From assembly GCA_009763385.1 (NCBI GenBank), contig CM019827.1, positions 109,767,204 through 109,831,203 on the forward strand: DNA of 64,000 bases. Reading direction: 5' to 3'. The translations under genes and the position numbers were made by a program. Of this stretch, positions 20,203 to 33,200 are shown one piece after another. The DNA is from Coix lacryma-jobi var. lacryma-jobi (taxonomy: Eukaryota > Streptophyta > Magnoliopsida > Poales > Poaceae). The notes under the pieces are model-generated. The model was not told where the DNA came from, ran no database searches, and saw nothing but the letters and a program-made list of their open reading frames with translations. Numbering within the stretch: the stretch's first letter is position 1; each line of letters starts with the position of its first letter.

Positions 20203-23200
20203 TGTAGGTCCCTAATGGGTTTTGATGATTGATGACAACATAAGATTATTGTAATTAACGTGTGTTTTGCAGAACAATGAGAGTTATGTCACAATAATGG
20301 TGATTGTATGGGCAAATGGTTTTCATGCCCCCTAGCGATGGAAATAGATTCGGTTTTCAAAGGATTGACGACGAAGACGGAGATATGCCAGTTATAAGTG
20401 TCGATTGGTGTTGGAAGACACTAGAGTAGTTTAGGTCTTTGTTTTTCCTTTGGTCGTACTATAAAGGTGTCACGCCCGGTTTTAAAAACAAAACCAGGTA
20501 TACACCATATGTGAGCTCAGGAAGTCAAATCTCACATATAGCTACAAATAAAGGGTAATATCGAAAGACAATGCTTATATATAACGTATTAAAACAAAGA
20601 ACATGACCTTAAGGAGCAGACAGCGGGAAGACACTCCGATTTTCAGATGGAGACACCAACTTCACAGGGAACAACTGACTGGTTGATCACAAGCCTAACT
20701 TCTCCAACTTCTGGCATTCTGGTACCCATCCGGGATTTTTCCAAAGTATTAAAAAGTAAAGCAAGCATAAGTACATCTCGTACTTAACAAATATAACATG
20801 GGGTTCATGAGGCTCAAAAAGGCTAACATTGGTTTAACTGCATTAGCTTTTAGTTGGTATAATTTTAGCATTAAGTAGCATCAAAATATAACCATCCCAA
20901 GTTAAACATATGATCAGGTAAACATGTATTCATCTGTTGAATAAATATAGTATCATCATCATCATTATTAAAGCAACATCTATACCATAACAATTCCAGG
21001 CTGCTCGTAACCGTGAGCACGGCTGATATATCAGTTTTACACTCTGCAGAGGTTGTACACTTTACCCGATGAGTAGTGATTCCCATATACCGGGGTTTGC
21101 AAGGCCCACATCACACTTCCAAGGTGCACGACAGGGTTCACTGCACAGTCTTTCAAAGGTTCATCTAACAAGTTAGGGTCGCTAGGTCTTAAGGCAAGGG
21201 GAAGAAGGGTCTCAAAACCTTGCGACACGCAGGCAAGGGGAGAGAAGCCGCCCTAAATCCAGCTCAGCAAGACCTAACACGCCTATGCAAGTGACCACTA
21301 ACAAGCTAGAAAAGGTCCTCATACTGAGCTAAGGTCAGAGCCATATAACTCCCATGGTTGCACTGTAAGTCCCGGGTGATCTCTTATAGTAGTTCCTAAA
21401 CCATGTTGCCATAGAAGCCAGTTTTAACATGTCTCATATCAGTAAATCAGGTTCACATGATCATAGTTTAAGTGGAGCACTAGCATAGATCTACCCGATG
21501 CATACCCAAGGTTGTCAAGGTACAATATCAAACATCTTGGATAAATCTATATAGGCATCAAGGGAGACACATGCAATATGAATTAAGTGATTACGGTGAG
21601 TAGGTAACAAGGATGGTCCCATGCTATACTTGCCTTAAACTCAAGATCCTTCTTCTGTTGGCTTGTAGTCTTCTGAAGGTTGACTCTTGATCACGAACTT
21701 CTTCTTGATCACCAACGTACAACTCACCGACTGGACATACGATCAAAGAGCACCACACAAGCATCCAATACCAATCATGCAAAGCAAACATAGCCTATGA
21801 TTAGAACAGTACATCAATCATAACAAAACAAGACAAAGAGTTTTGAAAACAGATCTATGGTTCGCTACGATCACACAGACGCGAAGATCACTCTAATCGG
21901 AGTTATAACGGAAAAGATATAATCTAAACAAGATTAAAGACACTAATTACTAGATTAGATCTAACTCAAATTTTAATTACAGGAAACAGTAGTTAAAGTT
22001 ATTTAGTTGGAAAGATATTTTTAAAACGTATCTAACGCAAGTTGGACGGGTCAAAACGGAGTTAAAACAAAGAAGTTATAAGCTTTTGAATCTGGTGGCA
22101 AAACTGTAATTAAATCAAACTTGAATTTGTAGATTTAAATAAATAAAACGAATTTTGAAATTCAGCTGGACTACGCCTCATTAAGGAGAAAACGCAGGGG
22201 CTTGGGAGTAAGATTAGGTAGACTCAACGAACAGTGGTCAATGGACCGCGGGTTGAGATACGAAAAGTTGTAAGGGCCTATTTACAAAGTAACAGGCCTA
22301 AGGGGTATCGAGTGCTGATGGTCGTTAGATCAGAGATGGGCGGTGGGGATTAGACCCAGGGGAGGTAGGGTGGCGCTATCGCCGGAGGGGAAAGTGACGA
22401 CGGCGGAGCCATGGCCGGAGACAGGCGGCGCGGCTCGGGTTAGGGCTAGCGGCGGTAGAGAGCTCAGGTTCGGGTTCAATCGAACCAGGAGACTACGTCG
22501 AGCTCACCTGGCGTGACAAAGACTACGGAGATGACTCGGTGGCGATGAATTTCACGGTGGAGCGGAGGCAGTGGCTCTGTGTACAACGATGAGCTCGAGT
22601 TAGATGAAACAGAGGGAGAAAAGGGTAAGAGGAGATCGAGCGTTATCGTGAGGTCGACCCGAACCTTTGGTGAGGTCTTGCGGTGGCTGGAACTTGTCGG
22701 AGCGCGGTGCTCGATGGCGGCGGGATCTTGCGGCCGGCAGACCTTGCGGCTGGAGCGAACTAGGGCACGAGGATCTCGGATTTTCGAAAGGGGAGAGGCT
22801 GCGAGGACGGGCGAGCTTTATAGGGGGCTCGACTTGGTCGGTAAGGCAGGTGAGGGAGGTTTCATGGAAGCGAGGGACTCGGTAGAGGAGTCCGGCGCGG
22901 ATACGGCGCGAGGAGGACGACGCTGACAAGGTGGGGTCAGCACGTCAGCAAGCGAAGGAGGAAAACGGCGCGACGCTGAGAGGCTTCCATGCGGGTCCAC
23001 TTCGTCAGCGAGAACAGGGCGGGAGCGTGTGGCTTGCGGCAAGCGCAGGATTGGGCCGCTGGCGGCCCAAGAGCGAGGGGGGAGGGAGGCGCTGCTCTGA
23101 AGAGGTGAAGCGGGCCGGCTGGGCCGTGCGCACGAAAGCGGGGAGAGGAGGGAGGCAGGCCGAGCGAAGGGGGGGGCGCGGGCCAGAGCGAGGCCGGCTG

Positions 23201-24126
23201 GCCACCAGGCCTACAGCGGGGAGAAGGAGAAGAGGAGGGGGGAAGCCGGGCCGATTGGGCCACTCAGGCCAAAATGGAGGGAGGAGTGAGGAGAGAGGGA
23301 AATTGCCTTTTTCTTTTGTTTTCAAAACATTTCTCAAAACAAATTCAAAAGCAGTTTGAAAACTTTTGAACTTTTGAATTGGATCTTTGGGAAAAACAAT
23401 AAGTTTCGACACTTTAAATTTTTCCAAACTTTTTGGAAAACAAAAAGGAAATCTTTATTTTCAAACCCTTTTCTAAGAAATTCATTTTCAAATTGTTTCC
23501 AAACCATTTTGAATTTGAAATAGATTTTTGTTAAAACCACACATCACCAAAACTCAAATGCTCCAACATGAATGCACAAACATGTTTCTAAACCCTAGGA
23601 TAAATTTTAATTTAGAGAAAATTTTTATTTCCGTACATTTTATGAGCCAAAAATTCATAAATAAATCATTTTAACTCTAATTCAAGAAATGCAAATTTCA
23701 GGATGTGACAAAAGGGGGGTGTGGATGGGTAGCTTGACCTAGGTGAGTCAATTGAGGTAGGTGTGGTGCACACTTGTTATTTCATAGCTCTTAGCTCAGG
23801 GATAACTCATAGAATGTAAGGATCAAAAGTCCTTTAGGCAGCGTCGCGATCCATAGTCGTTTCGGCCCTTAGAAGAGCATCAGACGCTGCCCCCGCTGGC
23901 ATCAGACGCGCGTCCGATGCCCCCAGGAAGTGCATAGTGAGGTTGATTGTCCATCGGATGCACCGAGGGATGTCGTCAGATACACAGGTAACACTGTTGA
24001 CTTGGCGTGTGATTCAACATCACATCAGATGCTGACATCGAACGCACCGGGGGTGTGTCCGATGTCCATGCAGAGAGGTTTCCGAGAGGGCAATTTGCCA
24101 TCGGACGTGAAAGTGCAATGGCCCCC
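20203..24126 (+). repeat. Ty1/copia LTR fragment interrupted by a solo LTR
   Basis: The outer pieces 20203-20467 and 23711-24126 join into one sequence starting TGTAGGTCCCTAATGGG, followed by TTTGATGATTGATGACAACA. Such openings are frequent in Sirevirus-like copia LTRs of grasses. The right end is cut where the Tekay-like LTR begins at 24127, so no LTR terminus or partner is visible. It contains repeated CCGATGC/CATCGGA words (23880-24110). The element class is inferred from sequence style only. Confidence 0.55.
20468..23710 (-). repeat. Tekay-like gypsy solo LTR with 5-bp TSD
   Basis: 3243 bp; the - strand reads TGTCACATCC to GGCGTGACA. It is flanked by identical AAAGG (20463-20467 and 23711-23715). 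It is placed in the Tekay-like group by overall plan: AT-rich ends, a GC-rich block (about 22320-23300) and shared words with the LTR at 24127 such as the CTCTGCAGAGGTTG region (21044-21058). The - strand TATA candidate CTATAAA is at 22817-22823. The ORFs inside the GC-rich block have no protein support. Matching TSDs and a lone LTR mean the internal region was lost by recombination. Confidence 0.88.
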
Positions 24127-27100
24127 TGTAACACCCTAAAAATTTCTCCAAAGCCAAAAAGATGAAAATGCTTTAATTATGAATTTGTGAGCATTGAACC
24201 TAGGGGTTAAATGATTTTTGTTGAATTAAAATAAAAGTGGCAACATGCTTTTGCATTCATGCTGATGCACTGGATTTATTTTGGGTGTCTGGTTTTTGCC
24301 AAAATTTGATTTGAATTCAAACTCTTTTGAAAATGATTTGAAATGTTTTTAGATAAAATGAAAAAGCTTTTATTTCTTCTCTCCCTCTCCCTCTCCCTTT
24401 CCGGCCCAGGCGGCCTGGCGGCCCAACCGCCGGCGCGCCCTCCCCCCCCCCCTTCCCTTTTCTCCCCGCTGGGCCGCTCCTCCTCCCTTCTCCTCACCGC
24501 GCGGCCCATTGGTCGGCCCGCTGGCGCCCGCGCCTGCGCAAACCGCCGCGCGCCCTCTCCTCCCTCTCTCTCGCTGGCAGCCCGACCCCACCTGTCGGCG
24601 CCTCTCCTTACCCCTCCGCGCGGCGCCGTCGAGCGCAACCGCCGCTGCCGCACGCTCCGCTTCGCCCGCGCCCACTCCCACGACCTCGCCTCTCCCTCGT
24701 CCATATAGTGGACGCGGTCTCCTGCTCGCTCCTCTTTTCCCCACTCCCGCACCCGCAGAGCCGCGCAGCAGAGCAACCACCCGAGCAATCGCGACCAGAG
24801 CTCCCCGCCGCCATCGCCACCGCCGCCGCCGTCGACCCGTCGATTCGGCGCCGCTCCGGCCGTGTGCGACCTTCCCCGGGCTCCGCCGCGCCTCGGTGAA
24901 GTTGCCGAACCATCCTCCTCTCTCTCTTTCGTTCAGTTTGGCCCTAACCGACGACGTCTGCTCGCAGCTCCGTCGCCGTCGCTCGGGCCCTCGCCGCCGT
25001 TCGCCGTGCGCCATCACCCGAGCCTCCTCGCCGCCTCCTTAGCCGCGGTGAGAACCCCCTTGAGCTCCGCTCTCTCTCCCTTCTCTTGGTTTGTCTCGGG
25101 GCGCCTCCTTCGGCCGGGTCCGCAAGCGCCCGCGCGCCATCCATGGCGGGTGCGCGCACGCCGTCGCGCCACCCCGCGACGTCGCGGCCAGAGCCCGCGC
25201 GCGGCGCGCCGTCGGCCTGCCCGTGTGCACACTCCCCCTAGATCTAATCCGTGCCGTCCGCGATCGATCCGACGGCCGTGAGTGACCTGTACCCCTTCGG
25301 GGTTAGTTTTGCATAAGAGCCCCTGGGGTTTTGCGGGAATCAACCCGCACTCCACCAGGCACTATTCCCTGTGCCTGGAAAATCTTGCAACTAGGCCCTT
25401 GTATTTTTGCTCAATTGAGGCGCAGTCCAGCCGACTGCGGATTTTGTTTAAAATTCAATTTAAATTCCGATTTAAATTCAAATGTATTTCAGTCTATTTA
25501 CAGAAATGCCACTACACTGTTTTGCTTATAAAATCCACGTTTTAGCTCCGATTCGATCCGTTCAAATTGCGTTAGCTTCGTAATTTAGTGCTCTATCCGT
25601 TTATGTCCCTGTTAGTCTGTTTTGGACAGATTAGCTTTAGGGTCCAAGTTAATCTTGTTTAGGGCTCTATATACACCGTTTCGGTCGTAGCTCTCGCACC
25701 GTAACTCCGTTTTCGGTGAACCAAAACTTGTTGTGATCGTAGAAACGCGTACTTCAATTTTATCAAAGTTTTAATTCAGTTTATTACTGTTGGTGTATTG
25801 TTCTAATAATAGCCTTGTTTGCATCGTGTATGTTTGCACCTGGAATGCGTGGTGATGTTTTGTGACCGAGTAGACGGTGAGTCGGTGTGTTACGATCAGG
25901 ACCCCTCTTTCTTCGACCAGCAGGAAGATCAGTCTTTTGACAACCAAGGCAAGTTAGCATGGGACCTCCTTGTTTACCTATACATTTTACTTTAATCACT
26001 CATTTATGCATGTGTCCAATTGAGCAACCTTAGAAAACCCACTTAGCTTTGTTATCTGTGATGTTCTTGTTTCCGTGGGATATGTGCATATGGGTAGAAT
26101 GCTAGTGCTAACTGACTTATAACTGATCCAGTCCAATGATAATTTTGTTCTCATGATGTTATGTTGTTAAACGGTTAATAAAACTTGCTGTTAGCAAAAG
26201 CTGGGATTGACAATGCTACCATGAGTGCTATATGGCTCTGGTTTTAGCTCAGTACACTGGACCTTTTCTAACTTGTTAGCGGTAACCCGGAGGGGCGCAA
26301 GAGGGGCTTGCCTCTACGGATGTAGGGCTGCTCCTGTTCCTATGAGTATAGCTGCGATGGCCTTGTGCCATAGGAAAGGGGGGTTTGCTATGTCTGATTG
26401 CCAAGGAAACCTCGCGGCCCTAACCTGTTAGACGAACCAGCGAAAGGCTTCATAGTGTGCCCTGCCGATCTACCTCGGAAGTGGATCAAGAGGTTGGCCG
26501 CCTCGGGCACAAGGGTAACACGGCTTGTGGGTAAAGATGCACAACCTCTGCAGAGTGTAAAACTGTTATAACAATCGTGCTCACGGTCACGAGTGGCCCG
26601 GGAAACTAGCAGAACTTTGATACTTGAATAACTGTTTACTTTACATTGTTGGTACCTTATGATGTTATATTTATCTTTGATGGACAAATGGATCATGGGT
26701 TAAGGGTTAAGCACAATATTCGTTTACCTTAATGCTAAAACCTGCCAACTTAAAAGCTAACTGCAGTCAGACAGTGTCAGCCTTTTGAGCCTCATGAACC
26801 CTGTGTTAGCTTGCTAAGTACGAGAAGTACTTACGCTTGTTGTTTATCTTCTTTTTGGGCAAAATCCCGGATGGGTAACAGATGAAGGTGCAGTTGGCGA
26901 CTTTCCTGAAGACTTCTAGGCTAGCTGTTTCCCCCAGTCAGCGTTCCCTGTGGAGTAGATCTTGTTAGCAGTTCAGTTATCTTTTGTTTCGCTTGATGTA
27001 AGACTTGTGTTGATACTATCGTTATGTAATAAACAATGTGATGATGCCACCTTCTTGTAATTTGTCTAACTTATGTGTGTGATTATTTCCTGGGCACACA

Positions 27101-27144
27101 TGAGTGTTCCGCCACAATTTTATCCTTAAAATTGGGGTGTGACA
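24127..27144 (+). repeat. Tekay-like 5' LTR
   Basis: 3018 bp from TGTAACACCC to GGGGTGTGACA, followed by AAT and the PBS. It has a GC-rich block at about 24385-25290 and a weak TATA-like CCATATAGTG at 24701. ORFs in the GC-rich block run on both strands and have no motif. It shares plan and short stretches with the LTRs at 45353 and 20468. Confidence 0.85.
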
Positions 27145-27147
27145 AAT

Positions 27148-27159
27148 TGGTATCAAAGC
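27148..27159 (+). other. Primer binding site (initiator Met tRNA type)
   Basis: TGGTATCAAAGC, three bases after the LTR end. It matches the usual plant PBS TGGTATCAGAGC at all but one base and confirms the LTR boundary and + orientation. Confidence 0.85.
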
Positions 27160-27337
27160 TTTGTTGACTGTAGGACGCGAGCCTAGCTAGGAAATGGCCG
27201 TTCTAACACCTTTTTGTTACCTGTTCATGCTTATTTTATTATCTTGTTACTTTATTAAAATTTGCATGCTTCTTATTCTTATTATATTGAGTAAAACTAA
27301 TTGTTCCGCTTATCTTATCTTAATTTATAACGTTAGG

Positions 27338-28437
27338 ATGCCTCGCATGAACACCCGCGCGTATCGTGCCCTTTTCACCGCCAGCACCAGCCAACCTGCT
27401 CCTCCTGTGGTCCACATCCCCGACAGTGACGGTTCCTCTAGCTCCTCCAACACCGCCTTCATCGTGGAGGATGAAGAGTTGGCCTCTACCCCGACTGTCT
27501 CTGAGGAGCTAGCAGCGCCACCACCGCCCCCTGCAGCAGTTCCTGAGTCTCCAGCTCCGGAGGTGCCAGCACCAGTGGAGCCTGTGCCTGAGGCGCCAGC
27601 TCCTGAGGCGCCAGCGCCTGAGGTCCCTGCACCAGAGGCACCCGCTCCTGTGGCGCCTGCCGCTCCACCAGTCGTGGAGGCCCCGCCGCTCCAGCAGTCC
27701 CAGCAGCACCTGCCGCTCCAGCAGCTCCTGCAGCACCGGCCTTCGTGCCAGTGTACCCGGTGGTGCACTCTCCCGCCGCTTCGTCTACTTCAGCACCAAC
27801 ACCCCCTGCCTCCCCAGTAGTGCAGGTGGTGGATGAAGACCTTGGATGGACTCGTCGCTTCATGTTCAAGAAGCCCGACGAGACAGCATACTACCATAGT
27901 ATGCTGGTTCGTCTGCTGAATGAATACTACCCAGAGTTGGAGGCCAAGCTCCAGTATCACTGTGGCGAGTACACTCATCCGTTGGAGGCCACCTACTGGA
28001 AGTCCGACCTGATGGTTACAGGTTGGAATGATGTGGATCATGCCCATGTCATAGAGTCGGCTCATAGGACTACCACCAAGCGTGGTGAAGCTCTCGCAAG
28101 CATGGAGGACGCAGCGCAGGATGCTTTCCTGCATTACCGTGGTCTGCGCTTCCAGTCTATGAGGACTGACCGCTACCGCTATCTGCCCCACAGTGACATG
28201 GTGGGCTCGTGGCAAGCTCTGCTTCCTCCTGTGGAGTACCCGGTTCTGGTCTCTACCGCCCAGCATGCCTATGAAGTGGAAAGGAAGGCTGACAAGGTGC
28301 AGGATGACCTGCGCGCTTCTCAGAAAGTGATGAGGCGTCTGGAGCATGAAGTGGATCATCTCCGCGGTGAGCTGGGTCTTCCAGCTGTTTACAAGAAGAA
28401 GTACAGAGCCAACGATGCCCCCAGTGGAGCCCAGTAG
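27338..28437 (+). pseudogene. Pre-gag ORF of the Tekay-like element (unknown function), frameshifted
   Basis: An extra protein of about 365 aa between PBS and gag. The ATG at 27338 begins MPRMNTRAYRALF. Residues about 50-135 are a Pro/Ala/Glu repeat (PAPEVPAP type). The frame then shifts near 27683, in a short CCCC run, into the frame that ends at 28437. The distal ~200 residues look like a folded domain (motifs DLGWTRRFMF, EYTHPLEATYW, LHYRGLRFQS), ending in a helix-rich, coiled-coil-like tail. An in-frame ATG at 27194 would add a hydrophobic stretch but is less likely. I do not recognise the domain. It could be an accessory Gag-like protein or a captured sequence. With one indel corrected, the two halves belong together. 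Confidence 0.6.
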
Positions 28438-29104
28438 TTTGCCTACCATGTTTAGTTATCTCGTTAGACACGTTGTTTAATTTCAGTTTATGTCTGGTGA
28501 ACTTTTAGTGGATGTGTTGTTTATGTTTGTGAGCTATGTTTGGATGGATCTTTGTTTGTGTGTGGTGAAGTACAAGTTATGTTGTGCTTCTCCAAGTTTA
28601 ACACCTTCATGTGATGTATAAAGTTCTTTATCCCTTATCTGTGTTGCTGTTTTCTGGAGCAGTCTGTGGTTATATCTATATATCTCTTAATCCGTGATCC
28701 CAAAAATTATGAAATTTTTGTGGAAGTATCTAGACTGATGTATCTTTCAAACAAATCTGGAACCAAGTCTTTATCTGTTCGGATCTAGGAGATATGCCTG
28801 TTTAAAGTTGATGTTTCTGCGCAGTCTGTCACCTAGAACAGGTTCTGTTCAATGCTGTTTTCGACCCGGAATCTGGTCGAATCTGAGAAAGTGTTCTATA
28901 TGAAAGTTGTAGTTGGTTTCTTAAGCTTTCCAACGATGTCTGGTTCATCCCTGTTGGATTCCTGTAGCTTGAGTTATGCCCGTTTTAGTGTGCTGCTGTT
29001 GACAAGGATGTGCACAGAAATTTTCAGCAATGTTTATTTATGTTCATATATACATTCTTTGTTGGATATAAAGGCCTAACTCTTGCGCATTTGTTGGTAA
29101 GCAG
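28438..29104 (+). other. Non-coding spacer between pre-gag ORF and gag
   Basis: 667 AT-rich bases with no supported ORF. It ends GGTAAGCAG directly before the gag ATG, which looks like a 3' splice site. Confidence 0.55.
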
Positions 29105-30254
29105 ATGGCAGCAAGGGGTGGACGCGGAAGAGGCCGTGGCCGTGGGCGTGGTGTTCCTATGGACCCGCCACCGCCGCCAGTGACCATCGAACAGCTGATG
29201 GCCACGCAGAATCAGCTTATGCACGCCATGATGAACCACCTGGATCAGGCGCCCGCTGCAGCACCTCAACCTCTTCAAGTCAGGGACCGTCGAGGAGAGT
29301 TCCTGAAGGGCCATCCACCTGCGTTCACTCACGCCTCTGAACCACTGGAGGCGGATGACTGGCTCCGTGCAGTGGAGAAACAGCTAAACATTGCCCAGTG
29401 CACCGACTATGAGAAGGTGCTCTATGCCTCGGGGCAACTGCAGGGAGCAGCACAAGATTGGTGGGATGCGTTCATGTTTGCCCGTCCCCAAGATGCTCCA
29501 GTTGTTACATGGCAGGAGTTCAGGGAGAACTTCAGATCCTACCACATCCCTGAGGGACTTGTAGAGCTGAAGCAAGAGGAGTTCCGCTCCTTGAAGCAAG
29601 GGTCCATGTCAGTGGCGGAATACCGCGACAAGTTTGCCCAACTATTGCGCTATGCCCCACAGGATGTGGCCCAAGACAAAGACAAGCAGCGCCGATTTCT
29701 GAAGGGTCTTTACGATGGGTTGCAGCTCCAGCTCATGTCGAACACCTACCCGAACTATCAGGCCCTGGTCAATAGGGCGATCGTTATTGACAACAAGAGG
29801 AAGGAAATGGAGGCAAAGAAAAGAAGCTTCCAAGGCCAGTCATCGGGGAGCAACACTCGTCCCCGAATCAACCCACAACAAGGTTACCCCCAGAGGAGTC
29901 AAGGCAACCAGTGGAACAGGGGACAGCACCCCCAGAACAGCCAGAATCAGCAGCACCTTCCATACCAACAGCAGTCAGGTGGTCAGCGCTACCAGCAGCA
30001 GCCAGGAGGACAGAGGTACCAGCAGCAGGGCAGCCAAGCATCACGCCAGGGAGCACCCAACTCCGCTCCCATGAAGAATGCAGCTCAGCAGAACCCCAAT
30101 GCTTGTTACCGTTGTGGGGAGATAGGACACTATGCTCATCAGTGTCCTAAGAAGCAGAACCCTCAAGTCCCGCGAAATCAAGTGGGGAACCCGAAGCAGA
30201 ACACCCAACCCACTAACACTGGACGGGTGAATCATGTAGCTGCCGATACTGCCC
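29105..30254 (+). CDS. Gag of the Tekay-like element, C-terminally truncated
   Basis: Capsid and nucleocapsid protein of the particle. The ATG at 29105 follows a CAG. The protein starts with an RG-rich tail (GGRGRGRGRGRG). A retrotransposon-gag capsid domain follows at residues about 65-215 (DDWLRAVEKQL, AQDWWDAF, TWQEFRENF, RRFLKGL). A Q/G/N-rich stretch with repeated GGQRYQQQ units comes next, and then a zinc knuckle C-X2-C-X4-H-X4-C (CYRCGEIGHYAHQC) at about 30106-30147. The frame is open until the neighbouring LTR begins at 30255, where an artificial stop follows at 30257-30259. No protease coding remains. Confidence 0.88.
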
Positions 30255-33200
30255 TGTGACGGAACAACCCTAATCCCATGGCCCACGTGTCCCTGTCAAC
30301 CTCTGACAGCCGAACCCATGTTCCATGTGATTAAGACCTGTTCGCCACCGGGCTACATTAGCGCCCAATGTCCGCAGGATCATCTCACAATTCGGTTACA
30401 GCATTGCATACTTTTACAAATAACATCGGAATAAAGAGCGGAAGACTTAAATAACATTAGTTTTACAAAACGAGGTTTCAAATGAGGTAAGGAGTACGGT
30501 TATTACAAACCATTGTTCGGGTGATTCAAAGTAGACAACGTAGCGGAAAAATTAACATAAAGATACATGTAACACCCAGCCCGAGGGTGCATGTTTACTC
30601 ATCGGCCTCTTCCTGGGCGAAGGTCACGCAACAGGGTGCGAGACACATCGGGGTCTCAGGCATACCTGCAACATGGGTAACAAACCCTGAGTACTGGGGT
30701 ACTCAACAAGACTTACCCGACTAAAGAAAAAGGGAGAAGACTCAGGAATGAGAGGCTTAGGGTAGTCAAGGTAAGGCTTAAGCAAGATCAAGTATTTTGC
30801 AGAAAAGCATTTTTGTAAACCTTATTTTATTTTGAAAGATTCAGTATTCCTCAATTCTTCATCATTCATGATTCATTTTACATTTCAAAACATTCCTAGT
30901 TGAGAACCACTCTCCGTTGACAGTCAGTGGACCAAGTCTCCATAACCGAGGAGCAACGTTAATCCGGATAAATAATACTCAGCTGAGGATCCCTATCCAC
31001 ACTGCATATGTAGCACCCAAGCTTGCATATGCCAACTCGTCTACCACGATTCCTCCAAGATTGGACCCGGTCCTACGCCACCCGGAAGTACAGTACACCA
31101 CACCAATCCGGGACTTTAACCCACGTGGGTACATGCTACTTCCGCCATCTCTCCACTCCCAGTGCGCGGTTGTCGGTCCCAATCAAGGATTTCTCGGAGC
31201 CAGAGCTTTCCGAAGTATGTGAATAGTTACAAGTCTTGACCAGCAGGCCCCCATACGGATGGTCCCTAATTTTCCAGCCAGAACTATACCTTGGTTATAT
31301 CTCACCCAAGCGTAATAGTCCTGTCAGTTTTTCAACCATGTCCCGGTCGGTGTCAACTGTTGAGTCCCGGACTACAACATGACGGCACCGTACGCTCGGA
31401 CAACCTCTCCTCGTTATTGACTAGGTACGGATCAGATACCTAGCCAACAGCCGGGGAGTAAGACCAAAATTCTCATAAACATTCCTTAAGTGATCACACT
31501 TTTAAAATTGGCATTTTATTGCAAAGTCTAATTCAATAAGCATTGCTAAGCATTTTTCAAATACTTTTGAAAAGCAGGTATCGGGTGTATCAGTGGTCAA
31601 GGTGGATAGTGCATCAATTAGGATAGCACACAACTCCTATAAACCTAATGCAATAATTTAACTCAAAAGCATTTAAGGAAATCATTTTACAAATTCAAGG
31701 AAAGGGTTAAATGCACCGGGGCTTGCCTTGGATGGCAAAGAGAGCAGACTCGGGGTAGGTATAGGTGTCGGAGCTCGGGATCGCCTCGGGAGTTGGTTCG
31801 TCAACAGCGGCCTCGACTCTGGTACCTTCTTCGTCAACTATACGGATGCAATGATGAATGCTCATGAGAATGATGATATGGACTTATGGTGCAAGACAAT
31901 TCCACTGATTTTAGATTACTCTTAGGCAAGGCATAAACGAAATCGAGGTTGAGCATAAAAGGTAACCATTTCTTTCTTAAGCATTATTGATGTTAGGCCT
32001 TATTATAATTATCCTAAGTATTAACCAAACATATCACCACAAACATCATAGACCAAAGGGTAGGGGTCTATGAACATCAATCAATCCAAAGATCACATCA
32101 TTAAACACTTTTTACCAACCCTGATCCATCTTTTCTATTTTTCTTAATTTATTTAAAAGGTCATTTCATGAAGTTGCTCCAAAAATTACCAAATTAATCA
32201 CATAAGTTCATTAAGGCATAAACAGATGGCAAAACAAATTTCATAATTTTTGGAGGTCATTAAGGTGCTCAATTAAATCTAAACATTTAATTAACAAAAG
32301 GCACTATTCCTTAATTAAAATAAAGCTCAAAAATCAACTTGCTCCAAATGACTTCAAAATTTTACCAGAGGTTCAGCATGTTATAACAAGGTCACAAAAA
32401 TTTATCTCAAGATTTTTGGAGTTATAGATCACTCTCCAAAAATACCAAAACCTTCATTTTTCAATTAAAAGGGGAATTTTACATTTTCAAATTTTTGCAC
32501 AAAACTCAAGTTTCATATTTTTCTAAAATACTACAGAGCATAAAGAGTCTACCACAAAAATTTTAGAATTTTTGGATCAACACAGAAAATCATACAAAAA
32601 GAGAAAACCGAACACTATTCATAACTTAGAAATAAAAAGGAAAAAGGACACGGCGGCGGGAGCTCGTCGCCGGCGACCATAGATGGGCGGCGCTTGCCAC
32701 GCCGGCCGAACCAGGCGGTCCGCGGCGAAGCCAAGAGCACAGGGAGCACCAGAGAGCTCACCGGAGTCGATTGGGCAGCTCGGTGAGGGACGGGGATGGA
32801 CGGAGCGGCCGGTCGGCGGGAAGCGGCGGACGGCACACGGCGGTGATCGTCGCGCCGGCGGTTCTGCGCAAGATAAGCGACCACGGGGGCCGGGTTAGAG
32901 TCGCACGGAGTCAAGGAACACGACACGGGGGTCGGTGAGGGATGATCATGGCCGGAGACGACGAATTTCACGAACCCGAGCTCGCCGGGTTCTCGCCGGA
33001 GATGACAACGGCGAGCTACGCCGGGCGATTGAGGGCGGTAGAGGTGAAATTGGAGGGTGGGGAAGCAGCACCAGAACACGGCGGAGCTGCTGAGCTAGGT
33101 GGTTGAGCACGGGAGGCTCTGGAGTGAGGTGGCGACGGCGGCGGAGCTGAGGGAGAGAGGTCGGGCTCCGGCGGCCGTTTTATAGCCGCGGCCAGAGGCC

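Larger units (their letters stand above)
24127..30254 (+). mobile_element. Tekay-like gypsy element, 3' part missing
   Basis: A 3018-bp 5' LTR, a PBS, an extra ORF before gag (27338-28437) and gag (29105-30254). At 30255 the sequence switches to the LTR of an oppositely oriented element. Protease, RT, integrase and 3' LTR of this copy are not found on the other side of that element, where a copia fragment begins instead. So it is a true remnant or a junction formed by recombination. Gag is open to the break, which suggests a fairly recent insertion. Confidence 0.8.

Noticed and set aside
24276..25355. Many long overlapping ORFs on both strands in GC-rich DNA
   Set aside because: Located inside an LTR, with Ala/Arg/Pro-rich translations in all frames and no domain. 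GC content removes stop codons. The same applies to 22579-23427, 32615-33590, 42374-43335 and 45640-47154.
27194..27337. Hydrophobic N-terminal extension of the pre-gag ORF, possible signal peptide
   Set aside because: It starts close to the PBS in T-rich leader and is probably translated leader. The downstream ATG at 27338 begins the part that looks like protein.
31728..31925. Small + strand ORF repeated in both LTRs (also 41458-41676)
   Set aside because: It is antisense to the element, has no motif, and differs by frame-breaking indels between the two LTRs.
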